Source: CAYFPS01 sp964345075 | GTDB taxonomy: Bacteria; CAIWAD01 | Reading direction: 5' to 3' | Assembly (NCBI GenBank): GCA_964345075.1 | Contig: CAYFPS010000007.1 | Span: 67,099-131,098 of the forward strand | DNA: 64,000 nucleotides | In this document: positions 1 to 7,384 of the stretch, one piece after another | Position numbering within the stretch: the first letter of the stretch is position 1 | How the letters are laid out: each line of letters starts with the position of its first letter | Program-made: the position numbers and the translations under genes | The notes under the pieces: generated by a model | What the model was told of the DNA's origin: nothing | Databases searched by the model: none | Seen by the model: the letters and a program-made list of their open reading frames with translations, nothing else

Positions 1-593
1 GCTGAAAGCAGCTTCAGATTCTTTGCCAGAGCCGGACCACTCTGCGGCCCCTGCACGGGTGTTGACTTCAGAAACAGTTTAAGCCCGCGTTGCCTGCGCC
101 CCAGCACTTGCAGCATATCCTGCAGGGCGGCGCCTTCACGGGCAGTCAGGAGACCGATGCGCTGAGGGCATGCGGGAATGGGGCGTTTCAGGTCGGCTGC
201 AAAAAGCCCTTCACGCTGAAGGCGTTCTTTCAACTCCAGAAAATCCTGCATCAGGCGACCCTGACCGGCTTCCCTGAGGTCCTGAACGTCCAGCTGCAGT
301 CGCCCGCCTTTACCGTAGTAGACGATGCGCACCAGGGCTTCAACCTGCAAGCCATCGGAGGGCAAAACGCTCATGCGCCCCGCGCGCCCGCTCCAGAGCA
401 CGGCGGAAAACTGGGCTTCCTGATCCTTGAGGGTAAAGTAGCGGTGCCCCGAGCTGCCATAGTGCTTCAGCCCGGAGACTTCACCCCGGACCCAGACAGG
501 CAGCAGGTGCTCCTCCAGATGGGCCGAGAAGATGCGGGCCAGCTCGCCGATGCTGATGGCCTTGCCGCCCCGGGCTGAGTTTGAGAAAGACAC
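1..593 (-). CDS. xseA: Exodeoxyribonuclease VII large subunit, 5' part (gene runs off the window)
   Basis: The visible 197 codons encode the N-terminal OB-fold DNA-binding region and the start of the catalytic part. Recognisable segments are VWVRGEVSG, GHRYFTLKD, then FLELKERLQREGLF and CPQRIGLLTAREGAA, which is the family's usual order. The enzyme is the large subunit of the ssDNA exonuclease that pairs with XseB. The start chosen is GTG at 591-593 because AGGAAA lies 4 bases upstream; an in-frame ATG 42 bases further up lies inside a terminator-like hairpin and has a poorer ribosome site. The C-terminus is outside the window. Family assignment is secure, the start less so. Confidence 0.88.
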   Translation of the reverse strand, partial: MSFSNSARGGKAISIGELARIFSAHLEEHLLPVWVRGEVSGLKHYGSSGHRYFTLKDQEAQFSAVLWSGRAGRMSVLPSDGLQVEALVRIVYYGKGGRLQLDVQDLREAGQGRLMQDFLELKERLQREGLFAADLKRPIPACPQRIGLLTAREGAALQDMLQVLGRRQRGLKLFLKSTPVQGPQSGPALAKNLKLLS

Positions 594-611
594 GGGCTTT
601 CCTGATGAACT

Positions 612-649
612 GCAAAAGCCATGGACGCGAAGCATGCGCCCATGGCTTT
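612..649 (-). terminator. Intrinsic terminator or attenuator between the HU/bS22 genes and xseA
   Basis: On the minus strand AAAGCCATGG and CCATGGCTTT form a perfect 10-bp inverted repeat around a 15-base loop, followed by TTTTGC. It is placed to end the HU/bS22-like transcript, only about 20 bases before the xseA start, so xseA must rely on read-through or on a promoter inside this short gap. Confidence 0.6.
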
Positions 650-696
650 CCTATTCTGGCATGCGACCACAAGGTAGCCGCTTCATCATGAAGCGG

Positions 697-786
697 TTAC
701 TTCTTCTTGTGACGGTTCTTGCGCAGACGCTTTTTCCGCTTGTGCGTGGAAATCTTGTGGCGTTTCCGCTTCCTTCCGCAAGGCAC
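697..786 (-). CDS. Small basic ribosomal-type protein (bS22-like / AURKAIP1-COX24 family)
   Basis: A 29-residue ORF of which most residues are Lys, Arg or His. It contains GRKRKRHKISTHKRKKRLRK and ends NRHKKK. The sequence resembles the tiny AURKAIP1/COX24-type proteins of Bacteroidota and Actinobacteria that sit on the small ribosomal subunit. The start is GTG with a perfect GGAGG six bases upstream, 15 bases after the HU stop, so it is probably co-transcribed with HU. A 9-bp palindrome (678-696) touches the stop codon. Family membership is judged from composition and pattern only, but the ribosome site and conserved-looking sequence make it a likely real gene. Confidence 0.75.
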   Translation of the reverse strand: MPCGRKRKRHKISTHKRKKRLRKNRHKKK

Positions 787-801
787 GGCAACCTCCAACG
801 T

Positions 802-1092
802 TTACTGGTTGTTTTTAGTGTCCTGAATTCTCTGCTTGAGTCGCTGAGCTGGCTTGAAGACAGCCACCCGGCGGTTTTCCAGCCAGACCGTCTCACCGGA
901 GCGTGGATTGCGCGCGGGCCGCGGACGGCGCTCCTGCGTGCCAAACACACCGAAGCCGCGAAGCTCGACACGACCACCCTTGCAGAGTTCGTCGGACACG
1001 GCCTTCAGTGTCTGCTCAAGAACCACCTTCACTTCTTCCCGTGAAAGGCCGCTTGCAGCGGACACTGCCTCAACGAGAGCTTCTCGGTTCAT
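802..1092 (-). CDS. HU/IHF family DNA-bending protein
   Basis: A 96-residue protein with the N-terminal helical dimer region (NREALVEAVSAASGLSREEV), the core GGRVELRGFGVFG and the DNA-intercalating arm RPARNPRSGE followed by VAVFKPAQRLK, all typical of HU/IHF nucleoid proteins. It bends DNA as a dimer. Its ATG overlaps the stop of the upstream lytic transglycosylase gene (ATGA at 1089-1092), so its translation may be coupled to that unrelated gene. Whether it is HU or an IHF subunit cannot be told from this sequence. Confidence 0.92.
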   Translation of the reverse strand: MNREALVEAVSAASGLSREEVKVVLEQTLKAVSDELCKGGRVELRGFGVFGTQERRPRPARNPRSGETVWLENRRVAVFKPAQRLKQRIQDTKNNQ

Positions 1093-3080
1093 CCTTCCTC
1101 CGATAGGTAGATCACAAGCGTACTTCCGGGCTGAATACCATCCCCGGAAAGTGAGTTCCAGCGACGAAGATCATTAATGCTGACCTTGTACCGTCGCGAC
1201 AGGTCCCATAAGGTGTCCCCGCGCTGCACCACATGGTTGATCGACCGGGTGGTGCCTGCCCCCGAACGAAGCTTCAGCTTCTGACCGGGATAAATCGTGG
1301 CGCGTGAGTCAAGTCCATTCAGCTCGATGAGTTCTTCGAGCGACAAGCCATGCCGTCGAGCAATCACGCCCGCGACATCGCCGGACCTGACAACATAATG
1401 ATCTTCAGGCAACTTCGCATTGGTCATTGCCGACTTGTTTGCATTCGGCCCGGAAAGCACCAGACGCTGCCCGGCGTAGATGCGATTCTTGTTCTTGATA
1501 TGATTCCACGCCATCAGATCCTGCATGCTGATCGAATAGCTGCGGGCGATCCCTTCCAGGTTTTCACCCTTGCGAACGCGATGGACGGGGCGACCATCTT
1601 CATCCACCTTTGCCGCGCTGCCAGAGGCCAGCTCGGCTCCCTTTGGTACAGGAATCAGCAGATGCTGCCCGGGACGAATAATGGAGCGGCTGCTAAGCTT
1701 GTTGGCGCGCAAAAGCTCGCGCAGGCTGACCCCGTAACCGGCAGCAATCTGGCTTAGTGTATCACCACGTTTGATCTTGTAGCGCTTCCAGTCCTGATAG
1801 GCCGTTGCTGGCAAATCGGCGATTTTCGCGGCAAAGGCCTCGGCCATGTCCGCCGGGGCATAGACGTGAGCGCCATCGGGCGGCGTGCAGAAGCGCAGAA
1901 TATGCGGATTCCTGCTGCGGAACTCTTCCTCTTCGAGCTTGAGCATATCCGCCAGCCGATCCACATTCAACGCACCCGGGACATCAACGGCAACCCAGGG
2001 CTGCCAGGCCTCTTCTCCGGGTAGCTGATCCTTGAACTCATCGAAGACCCGCCGGGCTGCCAGATAAGTGGGGACATAATTGCGTGTCTCCCGGGGCATG
2101 CGCGGCAGGGTCCAGTAATCCTTGTTGCCCTTGTTGCGCTTGATCGCCCGGTTGACGCGGCCCGGGCCCCAGTTATAGGCGGCAAAGGCCAGATACCAGT
2201 CACCATACTGGTCATAAAGGCTGCGCAGATAGCGGCTGGCCGCGCGGGTGGCCAGCTCCAGATCCAGACGCTCATCCATCCAGTAGTCCACACGCAGCTT
2301 GAACACACGCGCCGTCCCGGCCATGAACTGCCAGGGTCCGGTGGCGCTTACACGACTGCGGGCATTCATCTTGAGACCGGATTCAATCATGGCCAGAAAA
2401 ACAAGATCCTCCGGCAGGCCCTCTTCCCTTAGATAACTGCGGATTGTAGGGCCAATCAGCGCGTAGCGCTCCATCCAGATCTCGTAGTAGCCACGGCCCT
2501 TCCCGCTGGTGAAATAGTCGACCATGTGGTCAACTTCCTTGCGGTCCGCATCGGGAATGCCCGGGTAGGCGCTCAGACTGTCCTCGGCGACCATGTCCAG
2601 CAGTTCTTCAACTTCGAGCCCAAGCAGACTGTCCGGCTCGATGGCAATCTCCAGCAGACTGTCCAGCTCATCGGCTTGAACACTGCTGTCAGCAAGCTGG
2701 TCCAGTTCAAAGCGTAGCGAATGAATACCCTCCGCCTCGCTGGAATCGGGCGGTAAGCCCTGAGTCAGGCGCAGCATGTCGCGAGCAATGTCCACGCGCA
2801 GCTCCTGGGCTTCCAGAGCATCCAGACTGTCTTCGGGCCTGGTGCTGATCAGCTGCTGAAAGGCCTGGCTAAGCAGGTTGAGTGCACTGTCCGCTTCCCC
2901 GTCCCGCTCCAGCTCCAGGGCGTCGGCGTAAAGCAACAGGGGATCGCGCTCATGAAGACTGTCGTCGGCAATCTGCAGAGTCGCATCGGGTGCTGGGTCT
3001 TGCTGGGCGGGATGACGCAGGGGGACCTGCAGGCACGCAACGAAAAGCAGCGTGCTTGACAAGAAGAGCAGGACTCTCAC
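1089..3080 (-). CDS. mltD: Membrane-bound lytic murein transglycosylase D-like protein with four LysM domains
   Basis: It cleaves peptidoglycan glycan strands in the periplasm. After a hydrophobic leader ending FVAC (probable lipobox) comes an acidic low-complexity stretch, then an SLT domain with the catalytic Glu in MIESGLKMNARS (about residue 232), GPWQFM and AAYNWGPGRVNRA. Four LysM peptidoglycan-binding repeats follow from about residue 433 to the end (RGDTLSQIA, KGENLEGIA, SGDVAGVIA, RGDTLWDLS). I prefer the GTG start at 3080 (CAGGAG 4 bases upstream, classic signal peptide) over an in-frame ATG at 3134. MltD usually has two or three LysM units, so four is on the long side. Confidence 0.9.
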   Translation of the reverse strand: MRVLLFLSSTLLFVACLQVPLRHPAQQDPAPDATLQIADDSLHERDPLLLYADALELERDGEADSALNLLSQAFQQLISTRPEDSLDALEAQELRVDIARDMLRLTQGLPPDSSEAEGIHSLRFELDQLADSSVQADELDSLLEIAIEPDSLLGLEVEELLDMVAEDSLSAYPGIPDADRKEVDHMVDYFTSGKGRGYYEIWMERYALIGPTIRSYLREEGLPEDLVFLAMIESGLKMNARSRVSATGPWQFMAGTARVFKLRVDYWMDERLDLELATRAASRYLRSLYDQYGDWYLAFAAYNWGPGRVNRAIKRNKGNKDYWTLPRMPRETRNYVPTYLAARRVFDEFKDQLPGEEAWQPWVAVDVPGALNVDRLADMLKLEEEEFRSRNPHILRFCTPPDGAHVYAPADMAEAFAAKIADLPATAYQDWKRYKIKRGDTLSQIAAGYGVSLRELLRANKLSSRSIIRPGQHLLIPVPKGAELASGSAAKVDEDGRPVHRVRKGENLEGIARSYSISMQDLMAWNHIKNKNRIYAGQRLVLSGPNANKSAMTNAKLPEDHYVVRSGDVAGVIARRHGLSLEELIELNGLDSRATIYPGQKLKLRSGAGTTRSINHVVQRGDTLWDLSRRYKVSINDLRRWNSLSGDGIQPGSTLVIYLSEEG

Positions 3081-3146
3081 GGGGCTCCTGAAACTGTAAA
3101 GAAAAAGCCCTCTGTTGAAGGCCCGTTGATGCAAAGCTCGATGGCT

Positions 3147-3175
3147 TTATCAAGAGTAGCGGATTTGTCGCTCAA
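3147..3175 (-). promoter_or_regulatory. Candidate sigma-70 promoter for mltD-HU-bS22
   Basis: On the minus strand TTGAGC (3170-3175) and TGATAA (3147-3152) are separated by 17 bases, in the gap after the comF stop and about 65 bases before the mltD start. This is a pattern match only. Confidence 0.35.
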
Positions 3176-3176
3176 A

Positions 3177-3863
3177 TCAAAAGCCCGCGCTGCGCTTCAT
3201 GTCCGGTGGAGCTGTTCTAAGCAAGGTGATAAAGCCCTTGATAATGGCCCCTTCTGCCTCTAACACACGGGCACAGCCCTGAAGGGTCGCACCGCTGGTC
3301 GTCACATCATCGACAAGCAGTATCTGTTCTCCACCAAGCCTGTGTGCCCTTCCCTTTCTTGAAAGCTGCCAGACGCCACCATGCAGCCGCTCGCCCAGTG
3401 ATTTCTCCTTCTGGCTGATTAGAGAGGAGGGGCGATGCAGCAGGCCCGCGACCTCAAGCCCCCAGCTGCGGCCAAGCTCACTGGCCATCACCTTGACAGG
3501 ATCCCAGCCGCGAAGGCGACGTCTGGTCAGGTCCGGCGGAACCGGCACCAGCAGCCCACTGGCCCAGGGTGGACGCTCCAGCCTTCTCATCAGACGTCCA
3601 AGCAGGCTGCGGTCCGCTTCTTCTTTCATCTCCTTGAAGAGGCGGGCAAGCGCACCTTCGTACCAGCCGACACTAAAGCCCGGAATGCCCTCCAGCGTCC
3701 AGAAGGGAGCTTTTTCGTTGAGCAGCTGCGAGAGACAATCCTCGCAGATGCGGCTGATTGGGGCACTTCGCGCAAAGGGATCCAGCGCAAGCGACTCTCC
3801 ACAGCTGGAGCATTCGGCTGGCAGGAGGAGGTTACAGATCAGGTGATGAAACAGATATCGCAT
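3177..3863 (-). CDS. comF: ComF family phosphoribosyltransferase-like competence protein
   Basis: A 228-residue protein with an N-terminal zinc-finger-like part (CSSCGE and CEDC) and a C-terminal PRTase fold with the PRPP loop ILLVDDVTTSGATL. VPVPPDLTRRRLRGWDPV matches the usual VPVP...R.RGFNQ block. ComF proteins are needed for natural transformation in several bacteria, where they act in the cytoplasm on incoming single-stranded DNA. It is monocistronic. A copy of the dispersed motif (GTGATAC at 3869) lies immediately upstream of the ATG. No competence genes other than the pilus locus are seen nearby. Confidence 0.88.
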   Translation of the reverse strand: MRYLFHHLICNLLLPAECSSCGESLALDPFARSAPISRICEDCLSQLLNEKAPFWTLEGIPGFSVGWYEGALARLFKEMKEEADRSLLGRLMRRLERPPWASGLLVPVPPDLTRRRLRGWDPVKVMASELGRSWGLEVAGLLHRPSSLISQKEKSLGERLHGGVWQLSRKGRAHRLGGEQILLVDDVTTSGATLQGCARVLEAEGAIIKGFITLLRTAPPDMKRSAGF

Positions 3864-3980
3864 GGTCCGTGATACGCCTTCTGCCCACTTCAGGATTCAG
3901 CGGCTGGCCCAAAATCGCCGGGAAATCGCAGCCCTGTAAGGCAGGCTTGACGAACTGCTCGCCAAGTGCCTGATTCAGCC

Positions 3981-5957
3981 ATGCCCGCTTTACACAAGAT
4001 TTTCATCCTGCTGCTGCTTGCCAATACCGGGCTGGCCCGAGTGCTTGGCTTTCTGGCGCGGCTGGACAATGCCGAACTGGCCGGTAACTTCCGTCCGGAA
4101 CTGGACGAGCTTGTCCTTTCGGGCAGTTTCAATGGCTGGCAGGCCTCGGAAGCATTCAGCTTGAGTGACAGCATTTGGCAGCTCCAGATGGAAGTTCCAG
4201 ACGCGGAGGCCGAATGGAAGCTGCGCATCTTGCGGGCCGAGGGCGGCAGTCTGTGGGAAGAAGGCATCGGCAATCGTCAGCTGCCCGCAGGTAGTAGCGG
4301 CTGGCTCTGGCCGGTCTGGTTCAACAATGACAGCCTCGAGCATCTGCCAGCCGTGGATTGTGACTGGCATGTGAGCATCGATCTCTCGCTGCTTGTCACA
4401 CAGGGACGCTTTGACCCGCTGGTGGAGCAGGTCGCGCTCCTGGGCAGCCGGGCGGAGCTTGGCTGGTGGCAGGCGCCGGGAGCCCTGATCGATTGCGGTA
4501 CCGATGGCCGCGCTGAGGGCTGGTTAAGCCTTGCAGGACTTAGTGACTTTCCATTTGAGTACAAGGCCGTCATTCTCGATTCCCTTGCTCAGCCGCGGCT
4601 CTGGGAAGGCGGAGCAAACCGCAGCATGCAGCGCCGGGGCGATGAACCGGACCTGCTGCCACCTGGTGGGGATGGCAGGCCCGAGCTGGACAGTCTCAGC
4701 TGCTGGTTTGATCACGCCCCTGAATGGCAGCCCGGTGAACTGCAAACAGGATCGGACCTGAGCTTTCTGGCGCGGCTGGAAGATCTGGGTACCGTGTATC
4801 ACGATGCCAATGGCAATGCGACAAGTCCGCTTGAGACCTTTCATCAAGCAGGTCAGCGCACAGTCCGTCTGCGCCTCTGGGTAGATCCTGAGGAGGCCTG
4901 GCACGGTCTTGATTCAACCCTGGCCATGGCGCACCGGGTGGTGGATGCCGGCTTCGACTGGATGCTGGACTTCCACTATTCAGACAGTTGGGCCGACCCC
5001 GCTCATCAGACAACACCCCTGCGCTGGCAAAGCCTGGAGCTGGCGGCACTGGGTGACAGCCTGGAGGCCTACACTGGCCGCGTACTGGAACGCTGCTGTG
5101 CTGAAGGGATTTCCCCGGCGTGGGTACAGGTGGGAAACGAGATCGACCCGGGTATGCTCTGGCCGCTGGGCCGAGTGAATGGCGACTGGGACACGCCCCA
5201 GCAGTGGGATCAGCTGGCCTGGCTGCTCGGCCGCGCAATGGCAGGCACGGAGCTGACTGACCCAGCATGTCGTCCCCAGCGCTTGATCCATCTGGCCTCC
5301 TCCGGCAACACAGCCTTTGTCACACGCTACCTGGACGAGCTGAACAGTCGGGGCATAGTGCCAGAAGGAATCGGGCTCTCCTATTATCCCTGGTGGCACG
5401 GTTCGCTGGCTGATCTTGAAGGAACCCTGCGCGCATTAGCTGTATCACAATCTGCCGAGCTCATGATCGTGGAAAGCGCCTATCCCTGGACGACCGCCTG
5501 GCAGGATAACGGGAACAACATTGTTGGTCCGGCAACCCTCCTGCCCGACCCCTTTCCGGCAAGTCCAGCGGGACAGTTGGCCTTCAGGCAGGCACTTGAA
5601 GCCCTGCTTGTATCACAGGGTGCAAGCCGACTCATCTGGTGGGAACCAGCCTGGGTGGCTCAGCCCGGTCTGGATTGCGCATGGGAAAACCTGGCCTTTT
5701 TTGATTTCTCCCACCGGGCCCTGCCTGCGCTTCAGCTTCCCCTTGTGCTGGAGAGCCCGCAACTTGTGATACAGGCAAGAGGCAGTGGCCTGATCGAGCT
5801 ACTCTGGGATGCGATTCCGGGCGCCAGCAGCTACCGGATTGATGAGCAGGATGCTGCCGGATTGTGGCAGCCCATCGGTCTTGCAAACGACACAGGCCTG
5901 CTACTCCCCGCCGAAAACGGCATCAGACTCTTTCGCGTAACGGCCATCAGCAACTGA
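3981..5957 (+). CDS. Secreted endo-beta-1,4-galactanase (GH53) with N- and C-terminal accessory domains
   Basis: A predicted secreted arabinogalactan-degrading enzyme. A signal peptide (MPALHKIFILLLLANTGLA) is followed by two carbohydrate-binding-like modules (SFNGWQASEAFSL resembles the CBM20/48 SFNGW motif). The GH53 barrel begins near GSDLSFLARLEDLG, with FDWMLDFHYSDSWADPAHQ, the acid/base Glu in WVQVGNEID (about residue 386) and the nucleophile Glu in MIVESAYPWT (about 497). The last 75 residues look like an Fn3-type domain. An in-frame GTG lies 15 bases upstream; I prefer ATG because the signal peptide then begins correctly. It is probably monocistronic. Confidence 0.9.
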   Translation: MPALHKIFILLLLANTGLARVLGFLARLDNAELAGNFRPELDELVLSGSFNGWQASEAFSLSDSIWQLQMEVPDAEAEWKLRILRAEGGSLWEEGIGNRQLPAGSSGWLWPVWFNNDSLEHLPAVDCDWHVSIDLSLLVTQGRFDPLVEQVALLGSRAELGWWQAPGALIDCGTDGRAEGWLSLAGLSDFPFEYKAVILDSLAQPRLWEGGANRSMQRRGDEPDLLPPGGDGRPELDSLSCWFDHAPEWQPGELQTGSDLSFLARLEDLGTVYHDANGNATSPLETFHQAGQRTVRLRLWVDPEEAWHGLDSTLAMAHRVVDAGFDWMLDFHYSDSWADPAHQTTPLRWQSLELAALGDSLEAYTGRVLERCCAEGISPAWVQVGNEIDPGMLWPLGRVNGDWDTPQQWDQLAWLLGRAMAGTELTDPACRPQRLIHLASSGNTAFVTRYLDELNSRGIVPEGIGLSYYPWWHGSLADLEGTLRALAVSQSAELMIVESAYPWTTAWQDNGNNIVGPATLLPDPFPASPAGQLAFRQALEALLVSQGASRLIWWEPAWVAQPGLDCAWENLAFFDFSHRALPALQLPLVLESPQLVIQARGSGLIELLWDAIPGASSYRIDEQDAAGLWQPIGLANDTGLLLPAENGIRLFRVTAISN

Positions 5958-5966
5958 AGAAAAAGC

Positions 5967-6018
5967 TTGACTCAGGCCCGGAAACTCTGTTATCATTGTG
6001 ATATCACCTTGATAACAG
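5967..6018 (+). promoter_or_regulatory. Promoter with 32-bp near-perfect palindromic operator for the SPFH operon
   Basis: TTGACT (5967-5972) and TTATCA (5990-5995) are 17 bases apart, placing the transcript start near 6002. Centred on the same point is an imperfect palindrome from 5987 to 6018: outer arms CTGTTATCA and TGATAACAG are perfect, and the centre GTGATATCAC (5998-6007) is itself a perfect palindrome. A repressor bound here would cover the -10 box and the start site. The ribbon-helix-helix protein encoded in the operon is the obvious candidate ligand (inference). Confidence 0.65.
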
Positions 6019-6032
6019 ACAAGGGAAATCAA

Positions 6033-6902
6033 ATGGTCAAGGACAAGCTCCTCAAGGGTCAGAATGGCTACCTGCATCTGACCGTCTACCTGCTGCTTTC
6101 GCTGGGATTTATCTGGGGCATCTACCTGGGTGTTCGTGAGGCCAGTCCGCTCTGGACTCTTTCAGCCATTGGAGGGCTGGCTGTTTCGCTCTTCCTGATG
6201 GGCGGCCTCTTCATTGTCAATCCCAATGAGGCCCGCGTGCTCCAGCTCTTTGGCGATTACACAGGCACCATCACACGACCGGGCCTGCTCTGGGCCAATC
6301 CCTTCTACACAAAGCGCAAGGTTTCGCTTCGCGTGCGCAACTTCGAGACAGGCAAGGTCAAGGTGAACGACCTGACCGGCAATCCGGTGGAAATTGCTGC
6401 CGTTGTTGTCTGGCAAGTAGTTGATGGTGCTGAGGCTCTGTTTGAGGTGGACAACTTCGAGGATTATGTGCGTGTCCAGAGTGAGGCGGCCGTGCGCAAT
6501 CTGGCCACCAATTACCCCTACGATGCCCATGATGAATTCAGTCTCTCGCTCTCGCACAACACGGCAGAAGTCAGCACCCGACTGCAGGAAGAGCTGCAGG
6601 AGCGCCTGGACAAGGCCGGTGTCAATGTGAAGGAAGCGCGGATCAGTCACCTGGCTTACGCCCAGGAAATTGCTGCCGCCATGTTGCAGCGCCAGCAGGC
6701 CGCGGCAGTGGTCGCCGCGCGCACCCAGATTGTGGAAGGCGCGGTGGGAATGGTGGAAATGGCGCTGGACAGGCTAGGCGAAAAGCAGATTGTCGACCTG
6801 GACGAAGAACGCAAGGCCGCCATGGTCAGCAACCTGCTGGTTGTGCTCTGCAGCGACCGTCACACGCAGCCGGTGGTCAACACGGGAACACTTCATAACT
6901 AG
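6033..6902 (+). CDS. SPFH / band-7 domain membrane protein
   Basis: A 289-residue stomatin/prohibitin-type protein. Two N-terminal hydrophobic segments (about residues 13-33 and 40-60) precede the SPFH domain, marked by [36 protein letters not shown] and [20 protein letters not shown], then a helical region ([19 protein letters not shown]) rich in Ala and Gln. Such proteins form oligomeric membrane scaffolds. The start at 6033 is preferred over an upstream in-frame ATG at 5967, because 5967 lies in the promoter and AAGGGAAA precedes 6033. It is first gene of a three-gene operon. Confidence 0.88.
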   Translation: MVKDKLLKGQNGYLHLTVYLLLSLGFIWGIYLGVREASPLWTLSAIGGLAVSLFLMGGLFIVNPNEARVLQLFGDYTGTITRPGLLWANPFYTKRKVSLRVRNFETGKVKVNDLTGNPVEIAAVVVWQVVDGAEALFEVDNFEDYVRVQSEAAVRNLATNYPYDAHDEFSLSLSHNTAEVSTRLQEELQERLDKAGVNVKEARISHLAYAQEIAAAMLQRQQAAAVVAARTQIVEGAVGMVEMALDRLGEKQIVDLDEERKAAMVSNLLVVLCSDRHTQPVVNTGTLHN

Positions 6903-6910
6903 GGCTGTGA

Positions 6911-7078
6911 ATGTGTCACAGAAAAAAAGGCTATCTCCTCCGTCTGAATCCGGATCTTCACAAGGCCCTTCAGGCCTGGGCGGAAGACGAATTCAGAAGC
7001 CTCAATGGTCACCTGGAATACCTGCTTAAAAAGGCCTTGAAGGATGCTGGCAGGTTACCCAAAAACAAAGGCTCCTGA
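6911..7078 (+). CDS. Arc-type ribbon-helix-helix DNA-binding protein
   Basis: A 55-residue ORF starting 8 bases after the SPFH stop. The pattern is a short basic strand (KKGYLLRLNPDLHKALQAWA) followed by EFRSLNGHLEYLLKKALK, which matches Arc/MetJ-type folds: beta strand, turn with N-P, helix, S-x-N-G turn, helix. Small Arc-like proteins of this kind are a recurrent partner of SPFH genes. It probably dimerises and binds the palindrome at 5987-6018 to repress its own operon (inference from position). A variant of the dispersed motif, TGTGTCAC, overlaps its start at 6912. Confidence 0.8.
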   Translation: MCHRKKGYLLRLNPDLHKALQAWAEDEFRSLNGHLEYLLKKALKDAGRLPKNKGS

Positions 7079-7081
7079 ACC

Positions 7082-7375
7082 ATGACAGGTAGCTTCTGGA
7101 TTGTAATCAGCCTGCTGCTGCTGGCAATCGTCGTTGCCATGCTTCGAATAAGCGGCCGCATGCCGGCCAATATGGCCTTTCAATCACCCGGACGCACTCA
7201 CAGACCAGCGGCCCTTATTCTTGCGGGTTTGCCTGCCGCGGGCATGATTGTCTTTGAGAAGTCCGGTGGCAAGGGCGGATCGGAATCGATTCTGGCCATG
7301 GTCGTGATACCTGCAGTGCTGGTGCTCGTGGGACTTGGCATGCTCTGGTGGCGCTGGAAGAAAAGCCAGGAATAG
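7082..7375 (+). CDS. Small membrane protein with two transmembrane segments
   Basis: A 97-residue protein with an N-terminal hydrophobic helix (FWIVISLLLLAIVVAML) and a C-terminal one (ILAMVVIPAVLVLVGLGMLW), plus a short moderately hydrophobic middle stretch. It starts 3 bases after the ribbon-helix-helix stop, so it belongs to the SPFH operon. I recognise no family. It ends 9 bases before the convergent amylase gene. Confidence 0.7.
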   Translation: MTGSFWIVISLLLLAIVVAMLRISGRMPANMAFQSPGRTHRPAALILAGLPAAGMIVFEKSGGKGGSESILAMVVIPAVLVLVGLGMLWWRWKKSQE

Positions 7376-7384
7376 CGTTTCGGC

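Noticed and set aside
90..578. Plus-strand ORF of 162 codons at the window start
   Set aside because: It is antisense to xseA, whose OB-fold and catalytic motifs read clearly on the minus strand.
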